Positions 1 to 10,206 of a stretch of 64,000 nucleotides of DNA are shown here, piece by piece (position 1 is the first letter of the stretch; each line of letters begins with the position of its first letter). Position numbers and translations under genes: made by a program. The DNA comes from Sulfuricystis thermophila (lineage in GTDB: Bacteria > Pseudomonadota > Gammaproteobacteria > Burkholderiales > Rhodocyclaceae). The notes below the pieces were generated by a model that was not told the origin of the DNA, ran no database searches, and saw only the letters and a list, made by a program, of their open reading frames with translations. The stretch covers positions 1,612,001 to 1,676,000 of the forward strand of contig NZ_AP019373.1 of the NCBI RefSeq assembly GCF_004323595.1. The letters run 5' to 3'.

Positions 1-988
1 CTTCCGTGACGATGCGCGCCGGATCGGTGCCGACCAGGGTGTTGGTGCCCTCCTCGATGGTGATCGGGCGTTCTGTGTTTTCGCGGATCGTCAGGCAGGG
101 CACGCCGAGGGCGGTGGTTTCTTCCTGCAAGCCGCCGCTGTCGGTGAGCACCACCACGGCATCCTTCCAGAGGTTGAGGAAGGGCATGTAACCTTGTGGC
201 GCGACGAGGGTGATGTCGGGTCCCAGATCGATGCCGAATTTTTCGAGGTTGGCGCGCGTGCGCGGATGCACCGGAAAGATCAACGGCAGTTCGGCAGCGA
301 TTTCCTTCAACGCCGCGGCGATGCGCGTCATCGTCTCTGATTCGTCGACGTTGCTCGGCCGGTGCAGGGTGAGCACGCCGTAGCGCGCATGGCGGCGCTT
401 GAAGGCATCGGTTTCGAAGTCGGTCTCCATGCGCGCGAGTTTTTCGGCCTGATAGAGCAGGTTGTCGACCATCACATGGCCGACGTGGTGAATCGCACTG
501 TCGGGCTTGCCTTCACGGCGCAGATGTTCGATGCCGCTCGGTTCGGTGACGAAAAACCAGTCGGAGATGCTGTCGGTGACGAGACGGTTGATTTCCTCGG
601 GCATCGACATGTCGCCACTGCGCAGGCCGGCTTCGACATGGGCGACCGGGATGTGCAACTTCTTGGCGACGATGGAACAGGCCAGCGTGGAATTGACGTC
701 ACCGACGACGAGCACTGCGTCGGGCGTTTCGGCCTGACAGAGTTCTTCGAAGGCGACCATGATCTTCGCGGTCTGCTGGGCATGGCTGCCGCCGCCCGCA
801 CCCATGAACACATCGGGCGCCGGGATGCCGAGCTCTTCGAAGAAGACGTCGTTCATCTCGCGGTCGTAATGCTGGCCGGTGTGGATGATCTTGAAGCCGA
901 GCCCGCCGTGGGCCTGCAAGGCGCGCACGATCGGGGCGATTTTCATGAAATTGGGCCGGGCGCCGGCGACGAGATAAAGTGTGCTCAT
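1..988 (-). CDS. wecB: UDP-N-acetylglucosamine 2-epimerase, 3' end cut by window
   Basis: This cytoplasmic enzyme interconverts UDP-GlcNAc and UDP-ManNAc for polysaccharide synthesis. The visible 329 residues begin MSTLYLVAGARPNFMKIAP, the typical WecB start, and continue with a GQHYD segment, VGDVNST, HVEAGLRSGD, the THRPSNVDE-like motif (LHRPSNVDE) and a DSGGLQEE motif near the cut end. The family is about 375 residues, so roughly 45 residues lie outside the window. The ATG overlaps the stop of the HEPN gene upstream as ATGA, which implies translational coupling. It is the last visible gene of the long minus-strand exopolysaccharide block. Family identity is strong; whether the product feeds this polysaccharide or another glycan is inference. 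Confidence 0.93.
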   Translation of the reverse strand, partial: MSTLYLVAGARPNFMKIAPIVRALQAHGGLGFKIIHTGQHYDREMNDVFFEELGIPAPDVFMGAGGGSHAQQTAKIMVAFEELCQAETPDAVLVVGDVNSTLACSIVAKKLHIPVAHVEAGLRSGDMSMPEEINRLVTDSISDWFFVTEPSGIEHLRREGKPDSAIHHVGHVMVDNLLYQAEKLARMETDFETDAFKRRHARYGVLTLHRPSNVDESETMTRIAAALKEIAAELPLIFPVHPRTRANLEKFGIDLGPDITLVAPQGYMPFLNLWKDAVVVLTDSGGLQEETTALGVPCLTIRENTERPITIEEGTNTLVGTDPARIVTE

Positions 989-1410
989 AGGGATGCCATT
1001 CCATCAGGCCGATGATCTTTGCTCATACTTTGCGCAAGCCGGTCGAGCCAATCGTGCATGAGTCGGCGGTAAACCGGTATTTGTCTGTAGATCTCATTGG
1101 CAAGATCTTCATTGTAGGTATGCGCAGTGAGGTTGCGATGATCGACCATGGCCAGTCCAGTGCGGGCTTCGTTTTCGTCGAGCAGGCCATTTTCGAAACA
1201 AGCGCGCACGACGGGTTTGGGCGAGGCGAGCTCGATACCAAAAAGCTCGGAAAGAACTGCCTGAGCAGCCTTCCATACCGCTTCGAAGGAATACTCGAAA
1301 CGCTGGATCGTTGCATCACGCACCACGTCGCCATCCTCGAGCGCTGCCAGCGCTTCGAGGCTGGCCAATGCGCGACGTGCCGTCGCTAGGCGTTGCTGTG
1401 CTCGGGCCAT
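985..1410 (-). CDS. hepT: HEPN-domain protein, HepT / HI0074-type (toxin-like partner)
   Basis: This is a 141-residue all-helical protein. It carries the motif R92-N-L-T-A-H97-T-Y99, which matches the Rx4HxY signature of HepT toxins and of HI0074-type nucleotidyltransferase substrate-binding proteins. In characterised HEPN/MNT pairs HepT is an RNase whose tyrosine is AMPylated by MntA. Here the partner with the MntA signature lies immediately upstream and overlaps by 25 bp. The stop overlaps the wecB start as ATGA. A role as toxin is inferred from family and gene pairing; HI0074-type proteins are alternatively described only as substrate-binding subunits. Confidence 0.85.
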   Translation of the reverse strand: MARAQQRLATARRALASLEALAALEDGDVVRDATIQRFEYSFEAVWKAAQAVLSELFGIELASPKPVVRACFENGLLDENEARTGLAMVDHRNLTAHTYNEDLANEIYRQIPVYRRLMHDWLDRLAQSMSKDHRPDGMASL

Positions 1411-1715
1411 GGGATGCCCTCCTGATCGATCGCCGCTTGCAGAGAGGGTGAAGCACGCGAATAATCGATCAGATCGATTCGAAACGGCACGTTCGATTCT
1501 TCGAGCGCTTCGCGGATCGCCGCCAGTTCGGCAGCATCGAAGTTTTGGTTGGCAATGATCGCGAGATCGATGTCCGAGGTGCGTCGCGCATCACCCCGAG
1601 CACGGGAACCAAATAGCTTCAGCTTTGCCCCCGTGCGCATCAACAATGGAGCGAGGATGCGCTCGATGGCAATCTGGTCGGCTGGGTTCAGCAGGCTTTC
1701 GATCGATTTATTCAT
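1386..1715 (-). CDS. mntA: Minimal nucleotidyltransferase, MntA-type (antitoxin-like partner)
   Basis: This is a 109-residue minimal nucleotidyltransferase. G36-S37, ten residues, then D48-I-D50 reproduces exactly the GSx10DxD motif of MntA-type enzymes, and the third acidic residue is probably in the RIDLIDY segment. Known MntA proteins transfer AMP from ATP to the HepT tyrosine and neutralise the toxin. The gene follows ugd after 51 bp, a stretch largely filled by the window's 24-bp repeat. It overlaps the HEPN gene. It sits in the same orientation as the surrounding sugar genes, so it is probably co-transcribed with them. Function as antitoxin is inference. Confidence 0.86.
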   Translation of the reverse strand: MNKSIESLLNPADQIAIERILAPLLMRTGAKLKLFGSRARGDARRTSDIDLAIIANQNFDAAELAAIREALEESNVPFRIDLIDYSRASPSLQAAIDQEGIPWPEHSNA

Positions 1716-1743
1716 ATGCTTGGATGCTGTGAATCGCCTTGCT

Positions 1744-1767
1744 TGCCGTCCCGCCAGCGCCGACTTT
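1744..1767 (-). repeat. 24-bp interspersed repeat, copy 1 (on the ugd stop codon)
   Basis: On the minus strand this reads AAAGTCGGCGCTGGC, then GG, then GACGGCA. Its first base is the last base of the ugd TGA stop. It occupies most of the ugd-mntA gap. It is the same sequence found at eight other places in the window, at 11744, 18397, 30395, 37320, 39111, 41963, 50916 and 55410. Confidence 0.85.
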
Positions 1768-2933
1768 CAATCCTGTCCGAACAGGTCGCGGCTGTAGACC
1801 TTGTCCGCCACGTCGCGGATCTCGTCGGTGATGCGGTTGGCGACGATGACATCGGCAAGACGCTTGAATTCCGCCAGGTCGCTGATGACGCGCGAGCGGT
1901 AGAACTCGGGCTCGCTGAGCACCGGCTCATAGACGATCACCTCGATGCCCTTGGCCTTGATGCGCTTCATGATGCCCTGGATCGAGGAGGCGCGGAAATT
2001 GTCCGAGCCGGCCTTCATGATCAACCGATAGACGCCGACGATCTTCGGATTCTTGCGGATGATCTCGTCGGCGATGAAGTCCTTGCGCGTGGTGTTCGAA
2101 TCGACGATCGCGCGGATCAGGTTCTGCGGCACGTCGCGGTAGTTGGCCAGAAGCTGCTTGGTGTCCTTGGGCAGGCAGTAGCCGCCATAGCCGAAGCTCG
2201 GATTGTTGTAGAAGTTGCCGATGCGCGGGTCGAGGCAGACGCCATCGATGATCTGGCGCGTATCGAGGCCGTGCGTAGCGGCGTAGGTGTCGAGCTCGTT
2301 GAAGAAGGCGACGCGCATCGCGAGGTAGGTGTTGGCGAACAGCTTGATCGCCTCGGCCTCGGTGCTGCCGGTAAACAGCACTGGGATGTCGGGCTTCAGC
2401 GCCCCCTGCTTGAGCAGGTTGGCAAAGGTCTCCGCCCGCGCAGAACGCTCGCCGACGACGATGCGCGAAGGGTAGAGATTGTCGTGCAGCGCCTTGCCTT
2501 CGCGCAGGAATTCCGGCGAGAAGATCAGATTCGTGCAGCCCAGCTCGGCGCGCGTCTTGGCGGTGTAGCCGACCGGCACGGTGGATTTGATCACCATCAC
2601 CGCAGCGGGATTGATGGCCATCACGTCGCGGATCACCGCCTCGACGGACTGGGTGTTGAAGTAGTTGGTTTCGGGATCGTAGTCGGTCGGCGTGGCGATG
2701 ACGACGAAATCGGCCCCCGTGTAAGCCTCCTGCTGGTCGAGCGTGGCGCGGAAGTTCAAGGGCTTGTGGGCGAGATAATCCTCGATCTCGGCATCGGCGA
2801 TCGGGGACACCTTGCGGTTGAGCATCGCCACCTTTTCCGGGACGATGTCGAGCGCGACGACTTCGTTGTGCTGCGCGAGCAATACGCCGATCGAGAGGCC
2901 GACGTAACCCGTTCCGGCAATGGCAATTTTCAT
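1767..2933 (-). CDS. ugd: UDP-glucose 6-dehydrogenase
   Basis: This enzyme oxidises UDP-glucose to UDP-glucuronate with two NAD+. The protein is 388 residues, the same length as the enterobacterial Ugd subtype, and resembles it throughout. It has the Rossmann motif GTGYVGLS near the N-terminus, [26 protein letters not shown] and the catalytic cysteine C253 in [11 protein letters not shown]. It lies 2 bp downstream of the UDP-glucuronate 4-epimerase gene, so the two probably form a UDP-Glc to UDP-GlcA to UDP-GalA branch. The short Ugd subtype differs from the longer betaproteobacterial dehydrogenases such as the one at 8822, which suggests separate origins. Confidence 0.96.
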   Translation of the reverse strand: MKIAIAGTGYVGLSIGVLLAQHNEVVALDIVPEKVAMLNRKVSPIADAEIEDYLAHKPLNFRATLDQQEAYTGADFVVIATPTDYDPETNYFNTQSVEAVIRDVMAINPAAVMVIKSTVPVGYTAKTRAELGCTNLIFSPEFLREGKALHDNLYPSRIVVGERSARAETFANLLKQGALKPDIPVLFTGSTEAEAIKLFANTYLAMRVAFFNELDTYAATHGLDTRQIIDGVCLDPRIGNFYNNPSFGYGGYCLPKDTKQLLANYRDVPQNLIRAIVDSNTTRKDFIADEIIRKNPKIVGVYRLIMKAGSDNFRASSIQGIMKRIKAKGIEVIVYEPVLSEPEFYRSRVISDLAEFKRLADVIVANRITDEIRDVADKVYSRDLFGQD

Positions 2934-2935
2934 GA

Positions 2936-3943
2936 TCAGACCTTGAAATAGTCGCGATACCAGGCGACGAAGTTGGCCACCCCCTGCTCGACCGGCGTGG
3001 CCGGCTTGTAGCCGAAATCACGCACCAGATCCTGCACGTCGGCATAAGTGTCAGGCACATCGCCGGGTTGCAGCGGCAAGAGTTCCATTTCGGCCTTCAT
3101 CCCCAGCGCCTTTTCCAGCGCGGCGATGTAGTCCATCAGCTCGACCGGGCTGTTGTTGCCGATGTTATAGACGCGCCAGGGGGCGAGGCTGCTGCCCGGA
3201 TCGGGGTGATCGCCCGACCAGTCCGGATTCGGCTGCGCGGGCTTGTCGAGCACGCGAATCACGCCTTCGACGATGTCGTCGATGTAAGTGAAGTCGCGCC
3301 GGTGCTTGCCATAGTTGAACACCGGAATCTTTTCGCCGGCGAGGATCGCCTTGGTGAATTTGAACAGCGCCATGTCCGGCCGGCCCCAGGGGCCATAGAC
3401 GGTGAAGAAGCGCAGGCCCGTGGTCGGCAGCCGGTAGAGATGGCTGTAGGTATGCGCCATCAGCTCGTTGGCCTTCTTGCTCGCGGCATAGAGCGAGAGC
3501 GGATGATCGACGTTGTGATGCACCGAGAACGGCATCGTCGTATTGGCGCCATAGACGCTGGAACTCGAGGCATAGACGAGATGCTCGACACCGTGATGCC
3601 GGCAGCCTTCGAGGATGTGGCCGAAACCGACCAGATTGCTGTCGATGTAGGCGAGCGGATTTTCCAGCGAATAGCGCACGCCGGCCTGGGCGGCGAGGTT
3701 GATGACGCGCTGCGGCTTGTGCTCGGCGAAGGCCGCCTCCATCGCCTTGCGATCGGCGATGTCGATACGCAGATGGGTGTAATGCGGGTGATGGGCGTGG
3801 CGCGCCAGGCGCGCTTCCTTGAGCGCCGGATCGTAGTAGTCGTTGTGGTTGTCGATGCCGATGACGTGATCGCCGCGTTCCAGCAGGCGCAGCGCCAGCG
3901 CCGAACCAATGAACCCGGCCGCGCCGGTGATGAGGACTTTCAT
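2936..3943 (-). CDS. NAD-dependent epimerase, UDP-glucuronate 4-epimerase type
   Basis: This is an extended short-chain dehydrogenase/reductase of 335 residues. It starts with the NAD-binding motif TGAAGFIGS. It has the SSSSVYG serine region and the catalytic YAASKK (YxxxK) motif, followed by [15 protein letters not shown], which is characteristic of UDP-glucuronate 4-epimerases of the LpsL/CapI group. The reaction is UDP-GlcA to UDP-GalA. It is placed between ugd and the XrtA-system amidotransferase, which fits supply of uronic acids to the exopolysaccharide. Substrate is inferred from motif and neighbour. Confidence 0.9.
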   Translation of the reverse strand: MKVLITGAAGFIGSALALRLLERGDHVIGIDNHNDYYDPALKEARLARHAHHPHYTHLRIDIADRKAMEAAFAEHKPQRVINLAAQAGVRYSLENPLAYIDSNLVGFGHILEGCRHHGVEHLVYASSSSVYGANTTMPFSVHHNVDHPLSLYAASKKANELMAHTYSHLYRLPTTGLRFFTVYGPWGRPDMALFKFTKAILAGEKIPVFNYGKHRRDFTYIDDIVEGVIRVLDKPAQPNPDWSGDHPDPGSSLAPWRVYNIGNNSPVELMDYIAALEKALGMKAEMELLPLQPGDVPDTYADVQDLVRDFGYKPATPVEQGVANFVAWYRDYFKV

Positions 3944-3970
3944 GAAGGATTCCCTGTCGTTTCGTGCATT

Positions 3971-5869
3971 TTATGCGTTCATGACATTGCGCAGGAAGGC
4001 GTCGAACATCAACAGCACCCAGATCGGCGTGCTGTGGTCGCGGCGGCCCGCTTCGTGCTGTTCGACGATGCGGCGGATCGCGTCGCGCTCGAACCAGCCG
4101 GTACCGAGCAGCGGGCCGCCGAGCAGGCCGTCGCGCACGCGTTGCCGCAGCGGCCCGCGGAACCAGCGCGCCAGCGGCACGGCGAAGCCCATTTTCGGCC
4201 GGTACATGATGTCGTGCGGCAGATGCGGCTCCATGGCTTTTTTCAACAGGAACTTGCTCTCGCCATTGCGCACCTTGAGGCTGCTCGGCAGCGTGGCGAG
4301 CCATTCGACCAGCGGATGGTCCATCAGCGGTTCGCGCACTTCGAGCGAATGCGCCATGCTGGCGCGGTCGACCTTGGTGTTGATGTCGCCGATCAGATAG
4401 GTGTGCAGGTCGAGATACTGGATCAGCGCCAGCGGGTCGTCGGTGTCGGCGCGGGCGGCATGGCGGTCGAACACGGCCTGCGCGTTGTAGCCGCCGAGCT
4501 CTGCCTTGAAGGCGGCGCTGAAGATTTGCGCGCGCTGCCAATTGCGGATCACCGAGACGCTGTGGAAATAGGCTTCGACCGAGGTGCGCGCCAAGGCTTC
4601 GAAGGTGGTCTTGGCGCGGAAGATGCGCGGCGCCCAGTCGGCCTTCGGATAGAGCCGGCCGAGCAGGCCAAACAGCGGCCGACGCAGCCCCAGCGGCAGC
4701 AGAGCGCGCAGCTTTTCCTCCATCAGATGCAACTGGTAACGGCGGTAGCCGCCGAAGCTCTCGTCGCCGCCATCGCCGGAGAGCGCCACTGTCACGTGCC
4801 GCCGCGCCAGCTGACAGACGCGGTAGGTCGGGATCGCCGAGCTGTCGGCATAGGGTTCGTCATAGAGCCTTGCCAGCGTGTCGATCAGGTCGAAATCGTC
4901 GCTCTCGACCCGGTCGACGAAATGGCGTGTGTGGTAACGCTCGGCCACCTGCTGAGCAAAGCGCGCCTCGTCATAGGCCGGATCGGAAAACGAGATCGAG
5001 CAGGTATTGACCGGTTCCGCAGACAAACCGGCCATCATCGCCACCACCGCACTCGAATCGACCCCACCGGAGAGGAAGGCGCCGAGCGGCACTTCGGCGA
5101 TCATGCGCAGGCGGATCGATTCTTCGAGCCGGCGCTCGAGCTCATGACAAGCCTCGTCGAGGCCGATGCGTTGATCGAGCGTGAAGCGCACGTCCCAGTA
5201 TTCGCGCGGCTCCGGCAGTGCCGTGCCGCCACGGCCGACTTTCAGCGTGCAGGCCGGCGGCAGCTTTTTCGCCTGTTTGAAGATGCAGCGCGGCTCGGCC
5301 ACATAACCGAGCGCGAAATATTCTTCGACGGCCAGCGGGTCGATCTCGCGCTTGAGGCCTCCGTGGGCGAGCAGCGATTTCAGCTCGGAGCCGAACAGGA
5401 AGGTGCCGTCGTCGAGCAGCGCATAGAACAGCGGCTTGACGCCGAGCCGGTCGCGGGCGAGAAACAACACTTCACGATTGCGATCCCACAACGCAAAGGC
5501 GAACATGCCGCGAAAGCGCTCGACACAGGCCTCACCCCACGCCTCCCAGGCATGGACGATGACTTCGGTATCGCTCTTGGTGTGGAAAACATGGCCGAGC
5601 GCCTGCAGTTCCGGAATCAACGCCTGGAAGTTGTAGATCTCGCCGTTGAAGACCACGCAGACACTGCCATCCTCGTTGTAGAGCGGCTGCTGGCCGGTGG
5701 ACAGGTCGATGATCGATAGGCGGCGATGGCCGAGGCCGACGCCCGGTTCGAGATGCAGCCCGCCCTCGTCCGGCCCGCGGTGGAACTGGCTTTCGTTCAT
5801 CCGCTGCAACACGTCGCGGTCGATGGCGCGCTTGCCGCGGGTATCGAAGATGCCGGTGATGCCGCACAT
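3971..5869 (-). CDS. XrtA-system amidotransferase (asparagine synthase-like)
   Basis: This 632-residue protein belongs to the glutamine-hydrolysing asparagine synthase family. Residue 2 is the Ntn nucleophile cysteine (MCGITGIFD), followed by the glutaminase domain with FNGEIYNF and the ATP-pyrophosphatase domain with FLSGGVDSSAV and LSGDGGDESFGGY. Members found in exosortase A loci are annotated as amidotransferase 1 (the TIGR03108 group). A plausible role is amidation of uronic acid carboxyls in the polysaccharide, since ugd and a UDP-GlcA epimerase are adjacent; this role is inference. The start is fixed because cysteine 2 must follow the initiator methionine. Confidence 0.92.
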   Translation of the reverse strand: MCGITGIFDTRGKRAIDRDVLQRMNESQFHRGPDEGGLHLEPGVGLGHRRLSIIDLSTGQQPLYNEDGSVCVVFNGEIYNFQALIPELQALGHVFHTKSDTEVIVHAWEAWGEACVERFRGMFAFALWDRNREVLFLARDRLGVKPLFYALLDDGTFLFGSELKSLLAHGGLKREIDPLAVEEYFALGYVAEPRCIFKQAKKLPPACTLKVGRGGTALPEPREYWDVRFTLDQRIGLDEACHELERRLEESIRLRMIAEVPLGAFLSGGVDSSAVVAMMAGLSAEPVNTCSISFSDPAYDEARFAQQVAERYHTRHFVDRVESDDFDLIDTLARLYDEPYADSSAIPTYRVCQLARRHVTVALSGDGGDESFGGYRRYQLHLMEEKLRALLPLGLRRPLFGLLGRLYPKADWAPRIFRAKTTFEALARTSVEAYFHSVSVIRNWQRAQIFSAAFKAELGGYNAQAVFDRHAARADTDDPLALIQYLDLHTYLIGDINTKVDRASMAHSLEVREPLMDHPLVEWLATLPSSLKVRNGESKFLLKKAMEPHLPHDIMYRPKMGFAVPLARWFRGPLRQRVRDGLLGGPLLGTGWFERDAIRRIVEQHEAGRRDHSTPIWVLLMFDAFLRNVMNA

Positions 5870-5872
5870 GAT

Positions 5873-7048
5873 TTATTGGCTATTCCTGTCCGAATGCTGC
5901 TCAGAAAGCAGCTGATCATAAACCTGCCGATAGGCCGCCACCATCGCCTCCAGGCTGAAGCGCCGCTCGACCTCCGCCCTGCCCGCGCGGCCATGAGCCT
6001 GCGCGATTTCGGGTTGCTGCGCATAGGCGAGGATCGCCTGGGCCATCGCTTCGGCATCGTCGGCGGCGACGAGTCGGCCGGTGTTGCCATCGCTCACCAG
6101 CTCGGGATTGCCGCCCACCCGTGTGGCGATCACCGGCAGACCGGTCGCCATCGCTTCGAGGATGGTGTTGGAAATGCCCTCGGCGAGCGAAGGCAGCACG
6201 AAACAGTCGAGGCTGCGCAGCAGTTCGGGCACGTCGTGACGCTCGCCCGGCAACCAGGCGAGATCGGCGATACCCGCCGCGGTGAGTAGTGCCTGCGCTT
6301 CTGTCCGCAAAGGCCCGTCGCCGACCATCACCAACCGCAGGCGGGGCCGCAGCTCGGGAGCGATCTCCAACGCGCGGATGAAGGCCCGCGCCAGCAGGGT
6401 TTGGTTCTTGACGGTCTGCATACGGCCGACCGTGCCGATCAGCCAGTGCTCCGGGCGCCGGAAAGGGCAGTCCGCGAAGGTCGCTTCCGACAAGCGGGCA
6501 GGATGAAATCGCTCGGCATCGACGCCGTTGTAGATCTGCGTCACCTTGCGCGATGCGATGCCAACGCGGTCGACGAGATAGCGCTGCAGATCGCGCGACA
6601 GAGCGATCCAGTGGCTGACGAAGGGGTTGTAGGCGCGGCGCACCCAACGATAGGTGGCATTGCTGCCATCGAGATCGCCGACGTCATAACCATGCTCGCC
6701 ATGCAGCCGCACCGGCACGCCCGCCAGCCGGGCCGGCACGGTGACCTCCAGCGCGGCGAGATTGCGTGAATGGACGATCGCCGGTTTGAGTTCCCGCAAG
6801 ATGCGCACCAGGCGCGGAAACAGCCGGTACAGATGCCCGGGCGGCTTGTTCAGGCTGATATAGCGTACATCGTCGCGCTGGATGCGCCGCTTGAAGTCGG
6901 TCACCTCGGTGAGGGCAAGGATCGCATGGCGGTAGGCATCTGCCGGCATGCGGTTGATCAGGTTGACGACGCCGTTTTCCAGCCCGCCGACATCGAAGCG
7001 GTAGAAGACGTGCAGGACCAGTGGCCGCTCATCGGGCTTGCCGGTCAT
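5873..7048 (-). CDS. XrtA-system glycosyltransferase, GT4 type (TIGR03088-like)
   Basis: This is a GT-B glycosyltransferase of 391 residues. The N-terminal acceptor domain contains [18 protein letters not shown]. The C-terminal donor domain contains [12 protein letters not shown] and the EX7E region [18 protein letters not shown]. The sequence resembles the sugar transferases of the exosortase A locus known as the TIGR03088 group. The ATG chosen at 7048 overlaps the stop of tviC as ATGA; a longer frame seven codons upstream exists but would extend into tviC. It probably adds one sugar of the repeat unit at the cytoplasmic face of the membrane. Sugar specificity cannot be told from sequence. 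Confidence 0.92.
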   Translation of the reverse strand: MTGKPDERPLVLHVFYRFDVGGLENGVVNLINRMPADAYRHAILALTEVTDFKRRIQRDDVRYISLNKPPGHLYRLFPRLVRILRELKPAIVHSRNLAALEVTVPARLAGVPVRLHGEHGYDVGDLDGSNATYRWVRRAYNPFVSHWIALSRDLQRYLVDRVGIASRKVTQIYNGVDAERFHPARLSEATFADCPFRRPEHWLIGTVGRMQTVKNQTLLARAFIRALEIAPELRPRLRLVMVGDGPLRTEAQALLTAAGIADLAWLPGERHDVPELLRSLDCFVLPSLAEGISNTILEAMATGLPVIATRVGGNPELVSDGNTGRLVAADDAEAMAQAILAYAQQPEIAQAHGRAGRAEVERRFSLEAMVAAYRQVYDQLLSEQHSDRNSQ

Positions 7049-8118
7049 TTGAGATGGTCGATGTACCACGCCATCGCTTCACGCAAACCGGCATCGATGC
7101 GATGCGTCGGCGCATAGCCGAGCAGCCGTTGCGCCTTGGCAATGTCGGCGAGCGAATGGCGCACGTCCCCCGGACGGAAATCGCGATGGATCGGTTTGAA
7201 GTCGTGCAAGTGGGGATAGCGTTCTGCCAGATGCCCGACGAGGAAGTCACAAAGCTGGTTGAGCGAAGTGCGCTCGCCGACCGCGACGTTATAGACATGA
7301 TCGACGGCCAGGGGATTTTCCGTCGTCGCGGCCAGCAGATTGGCCTGCACGGCGTTGTCGATGTAGCAGAAATCGCGGCTCGTCTCGCCATCGCCGTTGA
7401 TATAGACCGGCTGGCCACCGATCATCGCGGCAATCCATTTCGGAATCACGGCGGCATAGGCGCCATTGGGATCCTGGCGCTTGCCGAAGATGTTGAAATA
7501 GCGCAGACCGATGGTCTTGAAGCCGTAAGTGCGGGCGAACACCTGGGCGTAGAGCTCATTCACCAGCTTGGTGACGGCATACGGCGAAAGTGGTTTGCCG
7601 ATCTTGTCCTCGACTTTCGGCAGATCGGGATGGTCGCCGTAGGTGGAGCTGCTCGCGGCATAGACGAAACGGCTGACCTTGGCATCGCGCGCCGCGACCA
7701 GCATGTTGAGGAAGCCGTCGATGTTGGCCTGATGGGTATTGATCGGATCCTCGATCGAACGTGGCACGCTGCCCAGGGCGGCCTGGTGCAGGACATAATC
7801 GACCGCATGCCGCGTCGCCCCCTGCTGCCACCACATCGCTTCGCGGCAGGTCGCGAGATCGCGAATGTCGCCTTCGATGAAGTGAAACAAGCCTTCCAGC
7901 TCGCTTCGTGCGCGGCCGGTGGCGGCGCTGGCATCAGCGAGCGCGGCATCGAGATTGTGGTGATAGCCGGTGGCGAAATTGTCCAGCCCGACCACACGCT
8001 GACCGAGCTTCAGCAGGGTTTCCAGCAGGTTGCTGCCGATGAAGCCGGCAACCCCCGTGACCAGCCAGGTGCGAGGGGAGGCACGCAGATAGTTACACAG
8101 TACGTCGTATGCCGTCAT
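7045..8118 (-). CDS. tviC: UDP-N-acetylhexosamine(uronate) 4-epimerase, TviC/WbpP type
   Basis: This is an extended SDR epimerase of 357 residues. NAD binding is at [12 protein letters not shown], the serine loop at ASSSTYGD and the active site at YAVTKLVNE. The motif [15 protein letters not shown] is typical of the TviC/WbpP subgroup, which acts on N-acetylated UDP-hexosamines. With TviB at 8822 it would give UDP-GalNAcA from UDP-GlcNAc. Its ATG overlaps the stop of the 63-residue gene upstream. The two genes between tviB and tviC (8115-8799) are not part of the usual tviBC pair. Confidence 0.93.
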   Translation of the reverse strand: MTAYDVLCNYLRASPRTWLVTGVAGFIGSNLLETLLKLGQRVVGLDNFATGYHHNLDAALADASAATGRARSELEGLFHFIEGDIRDLATCREAMWWQQGATRHAVDYVLHQAALGSVPRSIEDPINTHQANIDGFLNMLVAARDAKVSRFVYAASSSTYGDHPDLPKVEDKIGKPLSPYAVTKLVNELYAQVFARTYGFKTIGLRYFNIFGKRQDPNGAYAAVIPKWIAAMIGGQPVYINGDGETSRDFCYIDNAVQANLLAATTENPLAVDHVYNVAVGERTSLNQLCDFLVGHLAERYPHLHDFKPIHRDFRPGDVRHSLADIAKAQRLLGYAPTHRIDAGLREAMAWYIDHLK

Positions 8119-8306
8119 GATAACGCGGATCGTTGCACAGGTGCCAGCAGTTCTTTGACCTTGTCACCCGCCTGCTGGGCGAGCAGCGGATTCTGCAACC
8201 ACATCTGGATGGCGAATTCGCGCAACTCCTCGGCCTGCTCCAGACGCAGCAACAGCGTCTCTTGCGGGATGATGACTTTGGCATCAGGTGGTACTTGTTC
8301 AGACAT
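8115..8306 (-). CDS. Small 63-residue protein coupled to a nucleotidyltransferase
   Basis: I do not recognise this family. The start is the ATG at 8306 ([19 protein letters not shown]), 8 bp inside the end of the nucleotidyltransferase gene. The stop overlaps the tviC start as ATGA, so it is sandwiched with translational coupling on both sides. The composition is acidic-helical with leucine heptads ([20 protein letters not shown]), suggesting a small helical partner. It could be the antitoxin or regulatory partner of the nucleotidyltransferase at 8299. No known motif supports this beyond gene pairing. Confidence 0.6.
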   Translation of the reverse strand: MSEQVPPDAKVIIPQETLLLRLEQAEELREFAIQMWLQNPLLAQQAGDKVKELLAPVQRSALS

Positions 8307-8799
8307 TCGGATCCTCTCCTCGCTGAATCTTTTCCAGTGCCTCGATATCGAGCCGATCCCTCGGTCGATTGGCATGACGTTTCAGTTCGAGCAGATCCCC
8401 GATCGAGGCAATCATCACTTTTCTGCCGAACAGTTCACCAACAACAGCGTTTTGGATCAAGCGTTCGAAAGGTACCGAAGGATGCACGAGGATATCGACA
8501 ATCTTGCCGCCAGGCTGAGACTCGCGCAGAGAAAAAGCCAGCATACCCTTTTCACGGTGCCAAGCCTCTAGCTGAGCAGAATTGCGCAGCGCGTCGAGCG
8601 GTACCGGAATGTTCGGCTGTAACCCATATTTTCTGGCAACGCCGATGAATCTTTCGAGATTTGTATCGTCCATCGCCAAAACCAGATCGATATCCAGCGT
8701 TGCGCGCATATAGCCATGCAACTGCACCGCCAGGCCACCCACCAAAACGTACGAAACCCCGGCATCGGCCAGCGATTGCAGCAGCTCGGCAATTTTCAT
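8299..8799 (-). CDS. Nucleotidyltransferase of the DUF6036/AbiEii-like group
   Basis: This 166-residue protein has a polymerase-beta-type nucleotidyltransferase core. G21-G22 lies in VLVGGLAVQLHGY and the metal-binding pair is D36-I-D38 in RATLDIDLVLAM. A later conserved block, IASIGDLLELKRHANRPRD, is typical of this group, where it is often followed by a lysine/arginine-rich helix and Asp. Relatives include AbiEii-type toxins and uncharacterised stand-alone enzymes. It lies 22 bp after tviB and overlaps the 63-residue gene. Toxin activity is not shown; the family call is supported by the motif. Confidence 0.8.
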   Translation of the reverse strand: MKIAELLQSLADAGVSYVLVGGLAVQLHGYMRATLDIDLVLAMDDTNLERFIGVARKYGLQPNIPVPLDALRNSAQLEAWHREKGMLAFSLRESQPGGKIVDILVHPSVPFERLIQNAVVGELFGRKVMIASIGDLLELKRHANRPRDRLDIEALEKIQRGEDPNV

Positions 8800-8821
8800 C
8801 GATGTGCCACCAGTCGCCTCG

Positions 8822-10168
<1,347 letters not shown>

Positions 10169-10206
10169 CGAGATTCCCCTTCGAGTTTAGATGGATGTCG
10201 TGGATT

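Noticed and set aside
362-1015. Plus-strand frame of 217 codons opposite wecB
   Set aside because: Antisense to a clear WecB frame, with no domain or ribosome site.
3068-5719. An 883-codon open frame on the plus strand opposite the sugar genes
   Set aside because: It is antisense to two well-supported genes and has no recognisable domain; long antisense frames are expected at this GC content.
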